Below, one piece after another: positions 46,287 through 54,974 of a stretch of 64,000 bases of DNA. The stretch is from UBA7803 sp041690675 (GTDB lineage: Bacteria; Pseudomonadota; Gammaproteobacteria; Pseudomonadales; Azotimanducaceae): the NCBI GenBank assembly GCA_041690675.1, contig JAWLGU010000009.1, positions 17,587 through 81,586 on the forward strand, given 5' to 3'. The notes under the pieces are model-generated. The model worked only from the letters and a program-made list of their open reading frames with translations, was not told where the DNA came from and searched no databases. Both the position numbers and the translations under genes were made by a program. Numbering within the stretch: the stretch's first letter is position 1; each line of letters begins with the position of its first letter.

Positions 46287-46304
46287 GGGCGGCTCCTGCC
46301 GCCC
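46287..46304 (+). terminator. Hairpin after the DUF885 gene
   Basis: GGGCGGC-TCCT-GCCGCCC, a perfect 7-bp GC stem with a four-base loop, 37 bases past the DUF885 stop. There is no T-tract, so it is at best a weak or Rho-assisted terminator. Confidence 0.35.
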
Positions 46305-46387
46305 CATATGGGGCCGCGCCTGGGGCCCCGAATGTCCCATCGGGCTTACTGGCGGCGATGCGGGGCGGCTACCGGGGTGGGCGCCTG

Positions 46388-46403
46388 TGGCACGACTGAT
46401 GCA
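46388..46403 (+). promoter_or_regulatory. Sigma-54-type promoter for the PRC-barrel poly-Q gene
   Basis: TGGCACGACTGATGCA matches the -24/-12 RpoN consensus TGGCAC-N5-TTGCA except for one base in the -12 box (ATGC). Expected start is near 46414, inside a 12-bp palindrome GTGCCCGGGCAC (46405-46416), giving a leader of about 27 bases before ATG 46441. An almost identical core precedes the DUF883 operon at 54340. Confidence 0.65.
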
Positions 46404-46440
46404 CGTGCCCGGGCACCTAGTCCATCGCCAGGAGGACCAC

Positions 46441-47736
46441 ATGACGCCAGGAAACCTCGTGTTCTCGAGCCGTCGGGCTCGCCGCAGCGCGGCGCTGACG
46501 GCCATAGCGCTCTCCGCCGCCAGTTCGCTGGCGCTCGCCGGCTATCAGGAAACGTCTACCCAGGGAAGCCAACAATCCGGGCAGCCCGAATGGGCGCAGG
46601 AGGCTCAGCCCTCCCAGGGCATCCAGGCCGCGCAGAGCGAGACGGCACAGCTCGTGGCCGCGGACGAGCTGGTGGGACGGCAGGTGACCACCCAGGAAGG
46701 CGAGCAGGTGGGCCGGCTGGAGTTCGTCACCATCGCCCTCGAGCAGGGGGCCATCTCGCATCTGCTGGTGGACACCTCAGGCACCCGCTTCGCCGAGGGC
46801 GGTGACAGCAGCGGCGCGGCCGCTGGCACCACCGGCGCCCAGGGAGAGCTCATGGTCGTGCCCTGGCACGCGGCGCGGGTGGATTCGCAATCCCAGCAGA
46901 TCGTGGTGCTTACCACTGGCGAACAGCTCGCCGGGGCACCGCGCATCCAGCGCGAGCAGCTTGCCCAGCTCACGGAGCCGGCGATGGCGTCGTACGTGGT
47001 GGAGTACTGGGCTCCGGTGAGCGAGATGGCTGCCCTCGAGGAGCAGCGACAGCAACAACAGCAACAGCAACAGCAGCAACAGCCGGGTCAGCAGCCGATG
47101 CAGGACCAGCAGCGCACGCAGCAGCAGGACCAGCAGCGCATGCAGGAGCGCATGCGTGACCCGCAGATGCACGATCCCAGCCGGATGCAGAGTCGCATGC
47201 AGGAGCAGAAGCGCATGCACGATCCGGCACAGATGCGTCAACAGATGCCGGGCTCCGCACAGGGCGCGCAGCAGCAGATGCAGGCCCAGCAGAGGCAGCC
47301 CGGGCAGGCCCAGGCCCCGGGCCAGCAGCAGCGCCAACAGCAGCAGCAACAGCAACGGCAGATGGTGCTGGTGGGCCAGGAACTGGTCGCTGCCGTGGCG
47401 CCGCCCATGTTTCAGGTGAGCAAGCAGCTTCGTGGGGCCACGGTCAACGACCAGAGCGGCAACAGGTTGGGCGAGATCCGCCAGATCATGATCGACCCGG
47501 CGACGGGCGCGGCCGCATACGCCATCGTCGAGGGAACCCCGGTGGGACGCGCTCCGGTACCGGTTCAGGCCCTGCAGTGGACGGCCCAGGAGACGACGCG
47601 CCTCGACGCGGACACGTCGCTGTTGGAGTCGAACACGGCGCTGACCGAGAACCCGGGGCAGGTGGAGCGTCAGCAGCTCGCGCAGCTCTACCAGCGCTTC
47701 GACGTGCGGCCCTATTGGGACACCCAGGGCCAGTGA
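46441..47736 (+). CDS. Secreted double PRC-barrel protein with poly-glutamine/methionine linker
   Basis: 431 residues. N-terminal signal-like segment (residues 15-34, ALTAIALSAASSLALAGYQE), first PRC-barrel region (about 60-190, DELVGRQVTTQEGEQVGRLE), a linker (about 198-310) dominated by Gln, Met, Arg and Pro with an 11-residue Gln run near 204-214 and a second Gln run near 300, then a second PRC-barrel (about 320-400, LRGATVNDQSGNRLGEIRQI). PRC-barrels often mediate envelope or stress-associated protein contacts. AGGAGG five bases upstream fixes ATG 46441. Likely RpoN-dependent. Poly-Q tracts are rare in bacteria. Confidence 0.85.
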   Translation: MTPGNLVFSSRRARRSAALTAIALSAASSLALAGYQETSTQGSQQSGQPEWAQEAQPSQGIQAAQSETAQLVAADELVGRQVTTQEGEQVGRLEFVTIALEQGAISHLLVDTSGTRFAEGGDSSGAAAGTTGAQGELMVVPWHAARVDSQSQQIVVLTTGEQLAGAPRIQREQLAQLTEPAMASYVVEYWAPVSEMAALEEQRQQQQQQQQQQQPGQQPMQDQQRTQQQDQQRMQERMRDPQMHDPSRMQSRMQEQKRMHDPAQMRQQMPGSAQGAQQQMQAQQRQPGQAQAPGQQQRQQQQQQQRQMVLVGQELVAAVAPPMFQVSKQLRGATVNDQSGNRLGEIRQIMIDPATGAAAYAIVEGTPVGRAPVPVQALQWTAQETTRLDADTSLLESNTALTENPGQVERQQLAQLYQRFDVRPYWDTQGQ

Positions 47737-47749
47737 GCGGGGCGAGAGC

Positions 47750-47974
47750 GTGAACAGATTGCTGGTGCTCGCGCTGGCCGGGGGCTTTCTCTATTGGCTG
47801 CTCAAGGAGCCCGCGCGAAGGACCCGTCCGGAGCCTCCGCTGCCGGAAGACGACCGCCCAGCCCCTTACAGCGAAGACGACCTGCTGGACGAGGCGCTGG
47901 AGGAATCCTTCCCCGCCAGTGATTCGCCGGCGGTGACGCCGCCACCCCGCGCTCCCGGAGACGTGCCGCGCTGA
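47750..47974 (+). CDS. Small membrane-anchored acidic protein
   Basis: 74 residues with one N-terminal hydrophobic segment (LLVLALAGGFLYWLL) and an acidic, proline-rich tail. The DDLLDEALEESFPASDSPAV stretch matches a short motif seen in many small uncharacterised proteobacterial proteins. GTG start 13 bases after the PRC-barrel stop codon, so it is probably the second gene of the same transcript. No function known. Confidence 0.7.
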   Translation: MNRLLVLALAGGFLYWLLKEPARRTRPEPPLPEDDRPAPYSEDDLLDEALEESFPASDSPAVTPPPRAPGDVPR

Positions 47975-48079
47975 GCGAAGCGGCCCGACGCACCGAAGCG
48001 GAACGGCTCGGGCTGCGTCACGTCTCCACGCGCTCGCTTCCCATCCGGCCAAGGATTTCCGCCGCAAGCGGTACGTCGT

Positions 48080-48166
48080 TGGTGCCCGGGGTCGGAGTCG
48101 AACCGACACTCTGTTGCCAGAACCAGATTTTGAGTCTGGCGCGTCTACCAGTTTCGCCACCCGGGC
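48080..48166 (-). tRNA. tRNA-Leu (anticodon CAA)
   Basis: Read on the minus strand: acceptor GCCCGGG pairs with CCCGGGC, anticodon stem CCAGA/TCTGG encloses loop CTCAAAA with anticodon CAA, a long variable arm (TCTG-GCAA-CAGA) marks a class II tRNA, and the T arm is GTCGG-TTCGACT-CCGAC. The 3' CCA is encoded. It decodes UUG. It stands alone between two plus-strand genes; I saw no integrase or att repeat next to it. Confidence 0.97.
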
Positions 48167-48255
48167 GGGGCGGCCGAAATGTTACAACGGCGGCCACTGC
48201 GGATTCCATCCGAACGGTGGTTTAATCGGCGATGGCTGGATAGGAGTAACCCTCG

Positions 48256-48876
48256 ATGAGCGACGAACTCGTCTTCTACACCAATCCGATGTCCCGGGGC
48301 CGCATCGTCCGCTGGATGCTCGAGGAGGTGGGGGCTCCCTACCGCACGGAGATCCTGGACTACGGCACCACCATGAAGGCCCCCGATTACCTGGCCATCA
48401 ATCCCATGGGCAAGGTGCCCGCCGTCCGCCACGGCGACACCGTGGTCACCGAGTGCGCCGCCATCTGCGCCTACCTGGCGGACGCGTTTCCCGAGGCCGG
48501 CCTCGCGCCGCCGCCGGAGCGGCGCGGCCCCTACTACCGCTGGCTGTTCTTCGCCGCCGGCCCGCTCGAGATGGCGGTGACGAACCAGGCCCTGGGGGTC
48601 GAGGTGCCGCCGGAGCGGGAAGCCATGGCCGGATACGGCAACCTCGCCCGGGTGCTCGACACCCTGGAGCACGCCGTGAGCGGTGACGGCTTCATCGCCG
48701 GGGAGCGGTTTTCCGCTGCCGACGTGTACGTGGGCTCGCAGATCGGTTGGGGAATGGAGTTCGGCACCATCGAACGGCGGCCGGCGTTCGAGAAGTACTG
48801 GGCACGGCTCGAGCCGCGTGAGGCGCGCCGGCGGGCGGCGGCCATGGACGACGCCGCGAGCCCCGCCTCGACCTGA
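48256..48876 (+). CDS. Glutathione S-transferase family protein
   Basis: 206 residues with a full GST fold: thioredoxin N-domain (residues 1-78; SRGRIVRWMLEEVGAPYRTE, GKVPAVRHGD, cis-Pro; ECAAICAYLAD) and helical C-domain (about 90-200; FIAGERFSAADVYVGSQIGW). Similar to bacterial beta/nu-like GSTs that conjugate glutathione or reduce peroxides. No pathway partner is adjacent. It is upstream of queA by 73 bases. Confidence 0.9.
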   Translation: MSDELVFYTNPMSRGRIVRWMLEEVGAPYRTEILDYGTTMKAPDYLAINPMGKVPAVRHGDTVVTECAAICAYLADAFPEAGLAPPPERRGPYYRWLFFAAGPLEMAVTNQALGVEVPPEREAMAGYGNLARVLDTLEHAVSGDGFIAGERFSAADVYVGSQIGWGMEFGTIERRPAFEKYWARLEPREARRRAAAMDDAASPAST

Positions 48877-48949
48877 CGGGCGAGGCCCGCGCCTGCAGGG
48901 AGGCCATTTGCGCTAGAATCCGCCGCTTCGCCTTTGGTCTGCCGAGCCG

Positions 48950-49966
48950 ATGCGCCTCCAGGATTTCGACTACGAGCTGCCGGCGCGGCTCATCGCCCAG
49001 CTGCCGGCGGCGCGCCGTGAAGACAGTCGTCTGCTGCACCTGGGGAGCGGTGCGCTGGAGCACCTCCTGTTCGCCGACTTTCCCGGCCTGCTGCGGCCGG
49101 GGGATCTGCTGGTGCTGAACGACACCCGGGTGATCAAGGCGCGCCTGCGCGGTGTGAAGGACAGCGGCGGGCGCGCCGAGATTCTAGTGGAACGCATCGA
49201 CGCCGACACCGAGGCGCTGTGCCAGGTGCGGGTGAGCAAGCCCCTCAAACCCGGCCGCACCATCCGAGTGGCCGGGTTCGTGCTGACGGTGCTGGCGCGG
49301 GAAGACGATTTCTACCGGCTGGGATTTCCCGCGGCCGTCACCGACGTGCTGGAAGCTGCCGGTGAGGTGCCGCTGCCGCCGTACATCGAGCGTGCGCCGG
49401 AGCGCGGGGACCTGGAGCGGTATCAGACCGTGTACGGGGTACACCCCGGCGCAGTGGCGGCCCCCACGGCGGGGCTGCACTTCAGCGAAGCCATGCTGGC
49501 GGAGCTGCCGAATCGCGGCGTGGAACTCGCCACCGTGACCCTGCACGTGGGCGCGGGCACCTTTCAGCCGGTGCGGATGGAGGACATCCAGCGGCACCGC
49601 ATGCATCTGGAACGCTACCGGGTCCCGGAGGCCGCAGCGGCCGCGGTAGAGCGCTGCCGGGAACGGGGCGGCCGGGTGGTGGCGGTAGGCACCACGGTGG
49701 TGCGCACCCTGGAATCGGCGGCCATCGAGTGCGGCCGGGTGGAACCGGGGCAGGGCGAGACGGACCTGTTCATCACCCCCGGCTACCGGTTCCGGGTGGT
49801 GGATGCCCTGCTCACCAATTTCCATCTGCCGCAGTCGACCCTGCTCATGCTGGTCTGCGCCTTCGGCGGCTATCAGCGGGTGATGGCCGCGTACCGCGCG
49901 GCGGTGGCCGCCGGGTACCGGTTCTTCAGCTACGGAGACGCCATGTTCCTGGAACGTCATGTTTGA
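48950..49966 (+). CDS. queA: S-adenosylmethionine:tRNA ribosyltransferase-isomerase
   Basis: 338 residues. Transfers and isomerises the ribosyl group of SAM onto preQ1 at tRNA position 34, giving epoxyqueuosine. N-terminal DYELPARLIAQ, LLVLNDTRVIKARL, GVHPGAVAAPTAGLHF, VTLHVGAGTFQPV and LPQSTLLMLVCAF are diagnostic. First gene of queA-tgt-yajC-secD-secF; it overlaps tgt by eight bases. Confidence 0.97.
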   Translation: MRLQDFDYELPARLIAQLPAARREDSRLLHLGSGALEHLLFADFPGLLRPGDLLVLNDTRVIKARLRGVKDSGGRAEILVERIDADTEALCQVRVSKPLKPGRTIRVAGFVLTVLAREDDFYRLGFPAAVTDVLEAAGEVPLPPYIERAPERGDLERYQTVYGVHPGAVAAPTAGLHFSEAMLAELPNRGVELATVTLHVGAGTFQPVRMEDIQRHRMHLERYRVPEAAAAAVERCRERGGRVVAVGTTVVRTLESAAIECGRVEPGQGETDLFITPGYRFRVVDALLTNFHLPQSTLLMLVCAFGGYQRVMAAYRAAVAAGYRFFSYGDAMFLERHV

Positions 49967-51071
49967 TCTGATTGCCACCGACGGAGCCGCCCGGCGCGGC
50001 CGGCTGGCAACCGCCCACGGGCCGGTGGAGACCCCGGTGTTCATGCCGTGCGGAACCTACGGCACCGTGAAGGCCATGACCCCCGCGGCGCTCAGCCAGG
50101 TGGGTACCCAGATGCTGCTGGGGAACACCTTTCATCTGATGCTGCGCCCCGGGGACGAGGCCGTTCGGGCGCTGGGCGGGCTGCATGCCTTCATGGGCTG
50201 GAACGGGCCCATCCTCACCGACTCCGGGGGCTTCCAGGTCTGGAGCCTGGGAGAGCTCAGGAAGATCACCGAGTCGGGGGTGGTGTTCCGCTCGCCGGTG
50301 AACGGTGACCGGGTGGAGCTCACCCCGGAGCGGTCCATGGAGGTGCAGCGCCACCTGGATTCCGACGTGGTGATGGTGTTCGACGAGTGTACCCCGTACC
50401 CGGCCAGCGAGGCCGAGGCCCGGGCTTCCATGGAGCTGTCGCTGCGCTGGGCGGAGCGCTGTCGCGCCGCCTACGGCGACGGCGATCCGGGGCTCCTGTT
50501 CGGCATCGTGCAGGGGGGCATGTACCCGAACCTGCGCGGTGAGAGCCTGGAGGGGTTGCTCCGCCTCGGCTTCGACGGCTACGCCATCGGCGGACTCTCT
50601 GTGGGCGAGAGCAAGGAAGAGATGGATGCCGTGCTCTCGGCGGTGGCGCCCCGCATGCCGGCGGACCAGCCCCGTTACCTGATGGGGGTGGGGACGCCCG
50701 AGGACCTGGTGCGGGGGGTGGCCTTGGGGGTGGACATGTTCGACTGCGTGCTGCCCACCCGCAACGCCCGCAACGGCTATGCGTTCACTTCCCGGGGCAC
50801 GCTCAAGATCCGCAATGCCCGGCATCGCCTGAGCGACGTTCCCCTGGATCCGGAATGCCGCTGCTACACCTGCAGTCACTTCTCCCGGGCCTACCTGCAT
50901 CATCTCGACCGCTGCGGAGAAATCCTCGGCAGCATCCTCATGACCCACCACAATCTGGCCTACTATCACGGGCTGATGGCGCGTTTGCGCACATCTATTG
51001 AAACGGGTACATTTCGCCCCCTTATCCAGACCCTGCAGGACGGTTGGAAAACACCCGATGAATCTGTTTGA
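49959..51071 (+). CDS. tgt: Queuine tRNA-ribosyltransferase
   Basis: 370 residues. Exchanges guanine 34 for preQ1 in tRNAs with GUN anticodons. GTVKAMTPAAL, the catalytic Asp of LTDSGGFQVWSL, second catalytic Asp in GVDMFDCVLPTRNARNG and the zinc site CRCYTCSHFSRAYLHHL (three Cys, one His) are present. Coupled to queA and overlapping yajC by 14 bases. It precedes QueA in the chemical order but follows it in the operon. Confidence 0.97.
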   Translation: MFDLIATDGAARRGRLATAHGPVETPVFMPCGTYGTVKAMTPAALSQVGTQMLLGNTFHLMLRPGDEAVRALGGLHAFMGWNGPILTDSGGFQVWSLGELRKITESGVVFRSPVNGDRVELTPERSMEVQRHLDSDVVMVFDECTPYPASEAEARASMELSLRWAERCRAAYGDGDPGLLFGIVQGGMYPNLRGESLEGLLRLGFDGYAIGGLSVGESKEEMDAVLSAVAPRMPADQPRYLMGVGTPEDLVRGVALGVDMFDCVLPTRNARNGYAFTSRGTLKIRNARHRLSDVPLDPECRCYTCSHFSRAYLHHLDRCGEILGSILMTHHNLAYYHGLMARLRTSIETGTFRPLIQTLQDGWKTPDESV

Positions 51072-51396
51072 AACCGCGGCCTACGCGGCCGAGGGACCGC
51101 CGCCGGGCGATGCCGGGCTGATCAACCTGCTGTTTCTCGGCGGCTTCGTGCTCATCTTCTACTTCCTGCTCTGGCGGCCCCAGAGCAAGCGGCGCAAGGA
51201 GCATCAGTCGCTCATGGCGGGCCTGTCGAAAGGCGACGAGGTGGTGACCGCGGGCGGCCTCGTCGGGCAGGTCAACAAGGTGGAAGACGATTTCGTCAAG
51301 GTGCAGGTGGCCAACAACGTGGAGCTGCGCATACAGAAATCCGCCGTAGGCGCCACCCTCCCCAAGGGAACCATCAAATCGCTGGATGATTCCTGA
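51058..51396 (+). CDS. yajC: Preprotein translocase accessory subunit YajC
   Basis: 112 residues with one transmembrane helix (about residues 22-40, LINLLFLGGFVLIFYFLLWR) followed by the conserved RPQSKRRKEHQSLMAGLSKG segment. YajC binds SecDF in the inner membrane and stimulates export. ATG 51058 lies within the tgt 3' end; the longer frame would be the tgt reading region. SecD begins two bases after its stop. Confidence 0.94.
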   Translation: MNLFETAAYAAEGPPPGDAGLINLLFLGGFVLIFYFLLWRPQSKRRKEHQSLMAGLSKGDEVVTAGGLVGQVNKVEDDFVKVQVANNVELRIQKSAVGATLPKGTIKSLDDS

Positions 51397-51398
51397 CC

Positions 51399-53315
51399 GT
51401 GGCTAGATCTCCCGGCATCACGGGGGAGAACCTGCTGGGGCTGCCCCGCACCACGAGTCGACCTCCCAACACCAACACCCTGGGCCGCACGCTGTTCATC
51501 GTCATCGTGCTGGCCCTGGGCTGTCTCTATGCGGCACCGAACCTGTTTCAGCCCGATCCGGCGCTGCAGATCCGCGCCACCGGCGACGCGGACGTGGTGA
51601 ACCGAAACGCCATGCAGCGCGCCCTGGACGCCCTGGAGCGGGGCGGCATAACCGTGCAGGGCTACGAGCTGGAGCAGAGCGCCGGGCTGATTCGTGTGGG
51701 TTCCGACGAGCAGCAGCTGCGCGGCCGTGATCTTGTGGCCGCCGCGCTGAACCCCGGGCCCGAGCGGCGCTACGTGGTGGCCCTGAACCGCGCGTCCACC
51801 ACGCCGCAATGGTTGCAGGACATCGGTGGCAAGCCCATGTCCCTGGGGCTCGACCTCTCCGGCGGCGTCCACTTCCTGCTGGAGGTGGACATGGACAAGT
51901 TCCTGGGCGACCGCATGGCCAGCAACCAGGAAGCGATCCGCGACCTGCTGGTGGAGAACCGCATCCGCTACGTCGGACGCGACTGGCTGGACGGCCGTGC
52001 CCTCAACGTCGGCTTTCAGTCCGAGGAGGCCCGGGACCAGGCCAGACGGCTCATTGCCGAGTCGTTCGACGACTTCCAGATCGCCGACCGCGAGGTGGAG
52101 GGACAGCCGGGGCTGCGGCTCGCCATCACCGAGCAGAAGATCGCCGAGCTCGAGGATTTCGCCATCTCCCAGAACCTGACGAGCCTGCGCAACCGGGTGA
52201 ACGAGCTGGGCGTGTCGGAGCCTCTGGTGCAGCGCATGGGGCGCTCCCGCATCGTGCTGGATCTGCCCGGCGTGCAGGACAGCGCGCGAGCCAAGGAGAT
52301 CATCAACAAGTTCGCCAATCTGGAGTTTCGGCTGGTGGCGGGGGGCTCGGCGCGGCCGGCCCAGACGGAGACGTACCAGTACGAGGGCGCGCCCGTGGTC
52401 CTCGAAAAGACCAACATCGTCACCGGGGATCAGGTAACCAACGCGGCGCAGGATTTCGATCCCGAGACCGGTCAGCCTCAGGTGAGCATCACCCTGGACA
52501 ACGACGGCGGCCGCCGCATGAACCAGGTCACCCAGGACAACGTTGGCAACCGGATGGCCATCATCTTCAAGGAACTGAAGGTGCGCTACCGGACCGTGAT
52601 GGAGGACGGCCAGCCCACCGTGGTGCCGTACACGGTGGAAGACAAGCGCGTGATCAACGTCGCCACCATTCAGAGCGCGCTGGGGTTCCGCTTCCGCATC
52701 ACCGGCCTGGAGTTGGGTGAGGCCCGCGATCTGGCCCTGCTGCTGCGGGCCGGGGCGCTGGCGGCGCCCATGTACATCGCAGAGGAGCGCACCGTGGGCG
52801 CGAGCCTGGGCGAAGAGAACATCGAGCAGGGTCGCAACGCCATGGTCATCGGCTTCGTCCTGGTGCTGGTGTTCATGCAGATCTACTACCGCTGGTTCGG
52901 GCTCGCCGCCAACGTGGCGCTGGCCTCCAACGTGGTGCTCATCGTCGCCGTGATGTCCACTCTCGGCGCGACCCTGACCCTGCCCGGCATCGCGGGCATC
53001 GTCCTGACCGTGGGCATGGCGGTGGACGCCAACGTGCTGATCTTCTCGCGCATCCGTGAAGAGGCGAAGCGCGCGCCGCCGCAGACCGCCATCACCGCAG
53101 GCTTCGATCGTGCCTTCGTGACCATCATGGACGCCAACATCACCACGTTCTTCGTGGCGATCATCCTGTTCTCGGTGGGCAGCGGCCCGGTGAAAGGGTT
53201 CGCCGTCACCCTGGCAGTGGGTATCGTCACCTCCATGTTCACCGCCATCATGGTCACCCGGGTGCTGGTGAACGCGATGTACGGTGGTCGCAAGCTCGAG
53301 AGGCTGGCCATATGA
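51399..53315 (+). CDS. secD: Protein translocase subunit SecD
   Basis: 638 residues. One N-terminal helix, a large periplasmic P1 domain (about 60-430), then five helices. Signatures are GLDLSGGVHFLLEVD, the TSLRNRVNELGVSEP region and GMAVDANVLIFSRIREE of the membrane domain. Works with SecF to pull translocating protein into the periplasm using the proton gradient. GTG start; a 22-residue N-terminal cytoplasmic extension precedes the first helix. Overlaps secF by four bases. Confidence 0.96.
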   Translation: MARSPGITGENLLGLPRTTSRPPNTNTLGRTLFIVIVLALGCLYAAPNLFQPDPALQIRATGDADVVNRNAMQRALDALERGGITVQGYELEQSAGLIRVGSDEQQLRGRDLVAAALNPGPERRYVVALNRASTTPQWLQDIGGKPMSLGLDLSGGVHFLLEVDMDKFLGDRMASNQEAIRDLLVENRIRYVGRDWLDGRALNVGFQSEEARDQARRLIAESFDDFQIADREVEGQPGLRLAITEQKIAELEDFAISQNLTSLRNRVNELGVSEPLVQRMGRSRIVLDLPGVQDSARAKEIINKFANLEFRLVAGGSARPAQTETYQYEGAPVVLEKTNIVTGDQVTNAAQDFDPETGQPQVSITLDNDGGRRMNQVTQDNVGNRMAIIFKELKVRYRTVMEDGQPTVVPYTVEDKRVINVATIQSALGFRFRITGLELGEARDLALLLRAGALAAPMYIAEERTVGASLGEENIEQGRNAMVIGFVLVLVFMQIYYRWFGLAANVALASNVVLIVAVMSTLGATLTLPGIAGIVLTVGMAVDANVLIFSRIREEAKRAPPQTAITAGFDRAFVTIMDANITTFFVAIILFSVGSGPVKGFAVTLAVGIVTSMFTAIMVTRVLVNAMYGGRKLERLAI

Positions 53316-54229
53316 AGGGACGGCAGTTCGACTTCATGGGGAAGCGCAAGCTCTGGCTCGCGCTCTCCGCCGTGTTCGTGGTGCTGTCGCTGTTCGACAT
53401 CATCGTCCAGGGATTGAATCTGGGGCTCGACTTCACCGGTGGCACTCTGGTGGAGGTGCAGTTCCCGGAAGCGGCCGATCCGGGCCAGGTGCGCCGGCAT
53501 CTGGAAGAGGCCGGCTTCGAGGGCGGCCTCGTGCAGTTCTTCGGCAGCGAGCGCGACCTGCTGGTGCGCATGCCGCCGCAGGAGGGCGAAGACCAGGCCG
53601 ACATGGGCGACCAGATTCTCGCGAGCCTGAAGTCCTTCGAGCCCGGCGTGCAGATGCTGCAATCGAACTTCGTGGGCCCGGCGGTAGGCGAGGAGCTGCG
53701 TGACGACGCCGGTCTGGCCCTGCTCGCCGCCTTCGGCGTGATCATGCTCTACATCCTGTTCCGCTTCGCCAAGCAGTTCGCGGTGGCCGCGGTGGTGGCG
53801 CTGATTCACGACGTGATCGTGGTGGTGGGCTTCTTCTCGCTGTTCCACTGGACCTTCGATCTGTCGGTACTGGCGGCGGTGCTGGCGGTGATCGGTTACT
53901 CCATCAACGACACCATCGTGGTGTCCGACCGCATCCGCGAGAATTTCCGCAGCATTCGCCGGGCGTCGCCGCTGGACGTGATAAATCGCTCGGTGAACGA
54001 CACGCTGAGCCGTACCATCGTCACCTCGGGAACCACGTTGATCGTGGTGCTGGCGCTGCTCTTCGCAGGTGGCGAGACTCTGCGGGGCTTCGCCCTCGCT
54101 CTCACCATCGGCATCGTGGTGGGCACCTACTCCTCCATCTACGTGGTGTCGGGCGTGCTGATGCTCATGAACATCAGCCGCGAAGACCTGCTGATTCCCG
54201 AGAAGGAGGGGGAAGCGGAGAACCCCTGA
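53312..54229 (+). CDS. secF: Protein translocase subunit SecF
   Basis: 305 residues, six helices. The D1 loop contains GLDFTGGTLVEVQFPEAAD and the membrane core GYSINDTIVVSDRIREN and TIVTSGTTLIVVLALL. It completes the SecDF-YajC complex. Last gene of the operon; a 200-base gap to the next gene contains a separate sigma-54-type promoter. Confidence 0.97.
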   Translation: MKGRQFDFMGKRKLWLALSAVFVVLSLFDIIVQGLNLGLDFTGGTLVEVQFPEAADPGQVRRHLEEAGFEGGLVQFFGSERDLLVRMPPQEGEDQADMGDQILASLKSFEPGVQMLQSNFVGPAVGEELRDDAGLALLAAFGVIMLYILFRFAKQFAVAAVVALIHDVIVVVGFFSLFHWTFDLSVLAAVLAVIGYSINDTIVVSDRIRENFRSIRRASPLDVINRSVNDTLSRTIVTSGTTLIVVLALLFAGGETLRGFALALTIGIVVGTYSSIYVVSGVLMLMNISREDLLIPEKEGEAENP

Positions 54230-54339
54230 GCCCCTCGGGAGAGCTTCCGCCACCGCACGCCGCACCCCTCCGGCTCGGGCACCTCGCCGGCCCGCTGACG
54301 CCTCGCCTGCCAACATTGCGTCGACCTCCACCCGGGCCG

Positions 54340-54355
54340 TGGCACGAAATCTGCA
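54340..54355 (+). promoter_or_regulatory. Sigma-54-type promoter for the DUF883 operon
   Basis: TGGCACGAAATCTGCA has the RpoN -24 (TGGCAC) and -12 (CTGCA, consensus TTGCA) elements with correct five-base spacing. It shares TGGCACGA...TGCA with the site at 46388. Expected start is near 54366; a 7-bp hairpin (AGCGGGC-GCCT-GCCCGCT, 54372-54389) follows in the leader. ATG is at 54438. Confidence 0.65.
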
Positions 54356-54437
54356 CCTTTACAGACGTCTGAGCGGGCGCCTGCCCGCTGTCGGGAGCAG
54401 CCCGTTCCCGTATGGCTGTGAAAGGAGTAATGCCATC

Positions 54438-54974
54438 ATGAAATCACCCGATCCCACCCGAGACGCCCAGGGCAACAGCCCCCGCGGCGAGGCGGAGCCG
54501 GGAGAGCGCGTGCGCCAGACTGGCCAGGAGGCGATGGAAAGCGCCAAAGCCGAAGGCCGGGAACGATTGGAGCGCGGCAAGCACTCCGCGGCGGATACCG
54601 TGGCGAGCACGTCCGAGGCATTGGACGAGGCCGCGGCGAGCCTGTCGTCCCAGGGGCAGGAAAGCCTGGCCCGAGCCACGTCGGTTCTCGCCGGTAAGCT
54701 CTCCGGCCTGGCGAACGAGCTGGAGAGTCGCAGCATCGATCAGCTGAGCCGTGACGCCACCCGGCTCGCCCGCGACAACCCCGCTCTGTTCGTGGCCGGC
54801 AGCGTCGCGCTCGGCGTGGCGCTGAGCCGCTTCTTCAAAGCATCGGCGCGCCACTCCGGCGGCTCGACCCAACACTACGGCGGACCCGCCTACGGCACCG
54901 AGGGCGCTGTGCCGTCCGACGCAACCCAGAGCGCGGGCGCGTCCGCCACCGGCACACCTGGAGGACAACCATGA
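54438..54974 (+). CDS. DUF883-like membrane-anchored stress protein
   Basis: 178 residues, alanine-, serine- and charge-rich with repeated amphipathic helices (about 15-110, apolipoprotein/LEA-like) and a C-terminal hydrophobic segment (residues 118-136, NPALFVAGSVALGVALSRFF). The DNP-x8-A-x-ALG pattern is that of DUF883/YqjD-like ribosome-inactivating membrane proteins. AGGAG eleven bases upstream. First gene of a three-gene operon with overlaps of four and eleven bases. Confidence 0.75.
   Translation: MKSPDPTRDAQGNSPRGEAEPGERVRQTGQEAMESAKAEGRERLERGKHSAADTVASTSEALDEAAASLSSQGQESLARATSVLAGKLSGLANELESRSIDQLSRDATRLARDNPALFVAGSVALGVALSRFFKASARHSGGSTQHYGGPAYGTEGAVPSDATQSAGASATGTPGGQP

Noticed and set aside
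47041..47090. Poly-Q run as a sequencing or assembly artefact
   Set aside because: The run mixes CAA and CAG codons and stays in frame with two PRC-barrel domains on both sides.
48080..48166. tRNA-Leu as an integration site for a genomic island
   Set aside because: No integrase gene or direct repeat of the tRNA 3' end is visible on either side, and flanking genes are ordinary.
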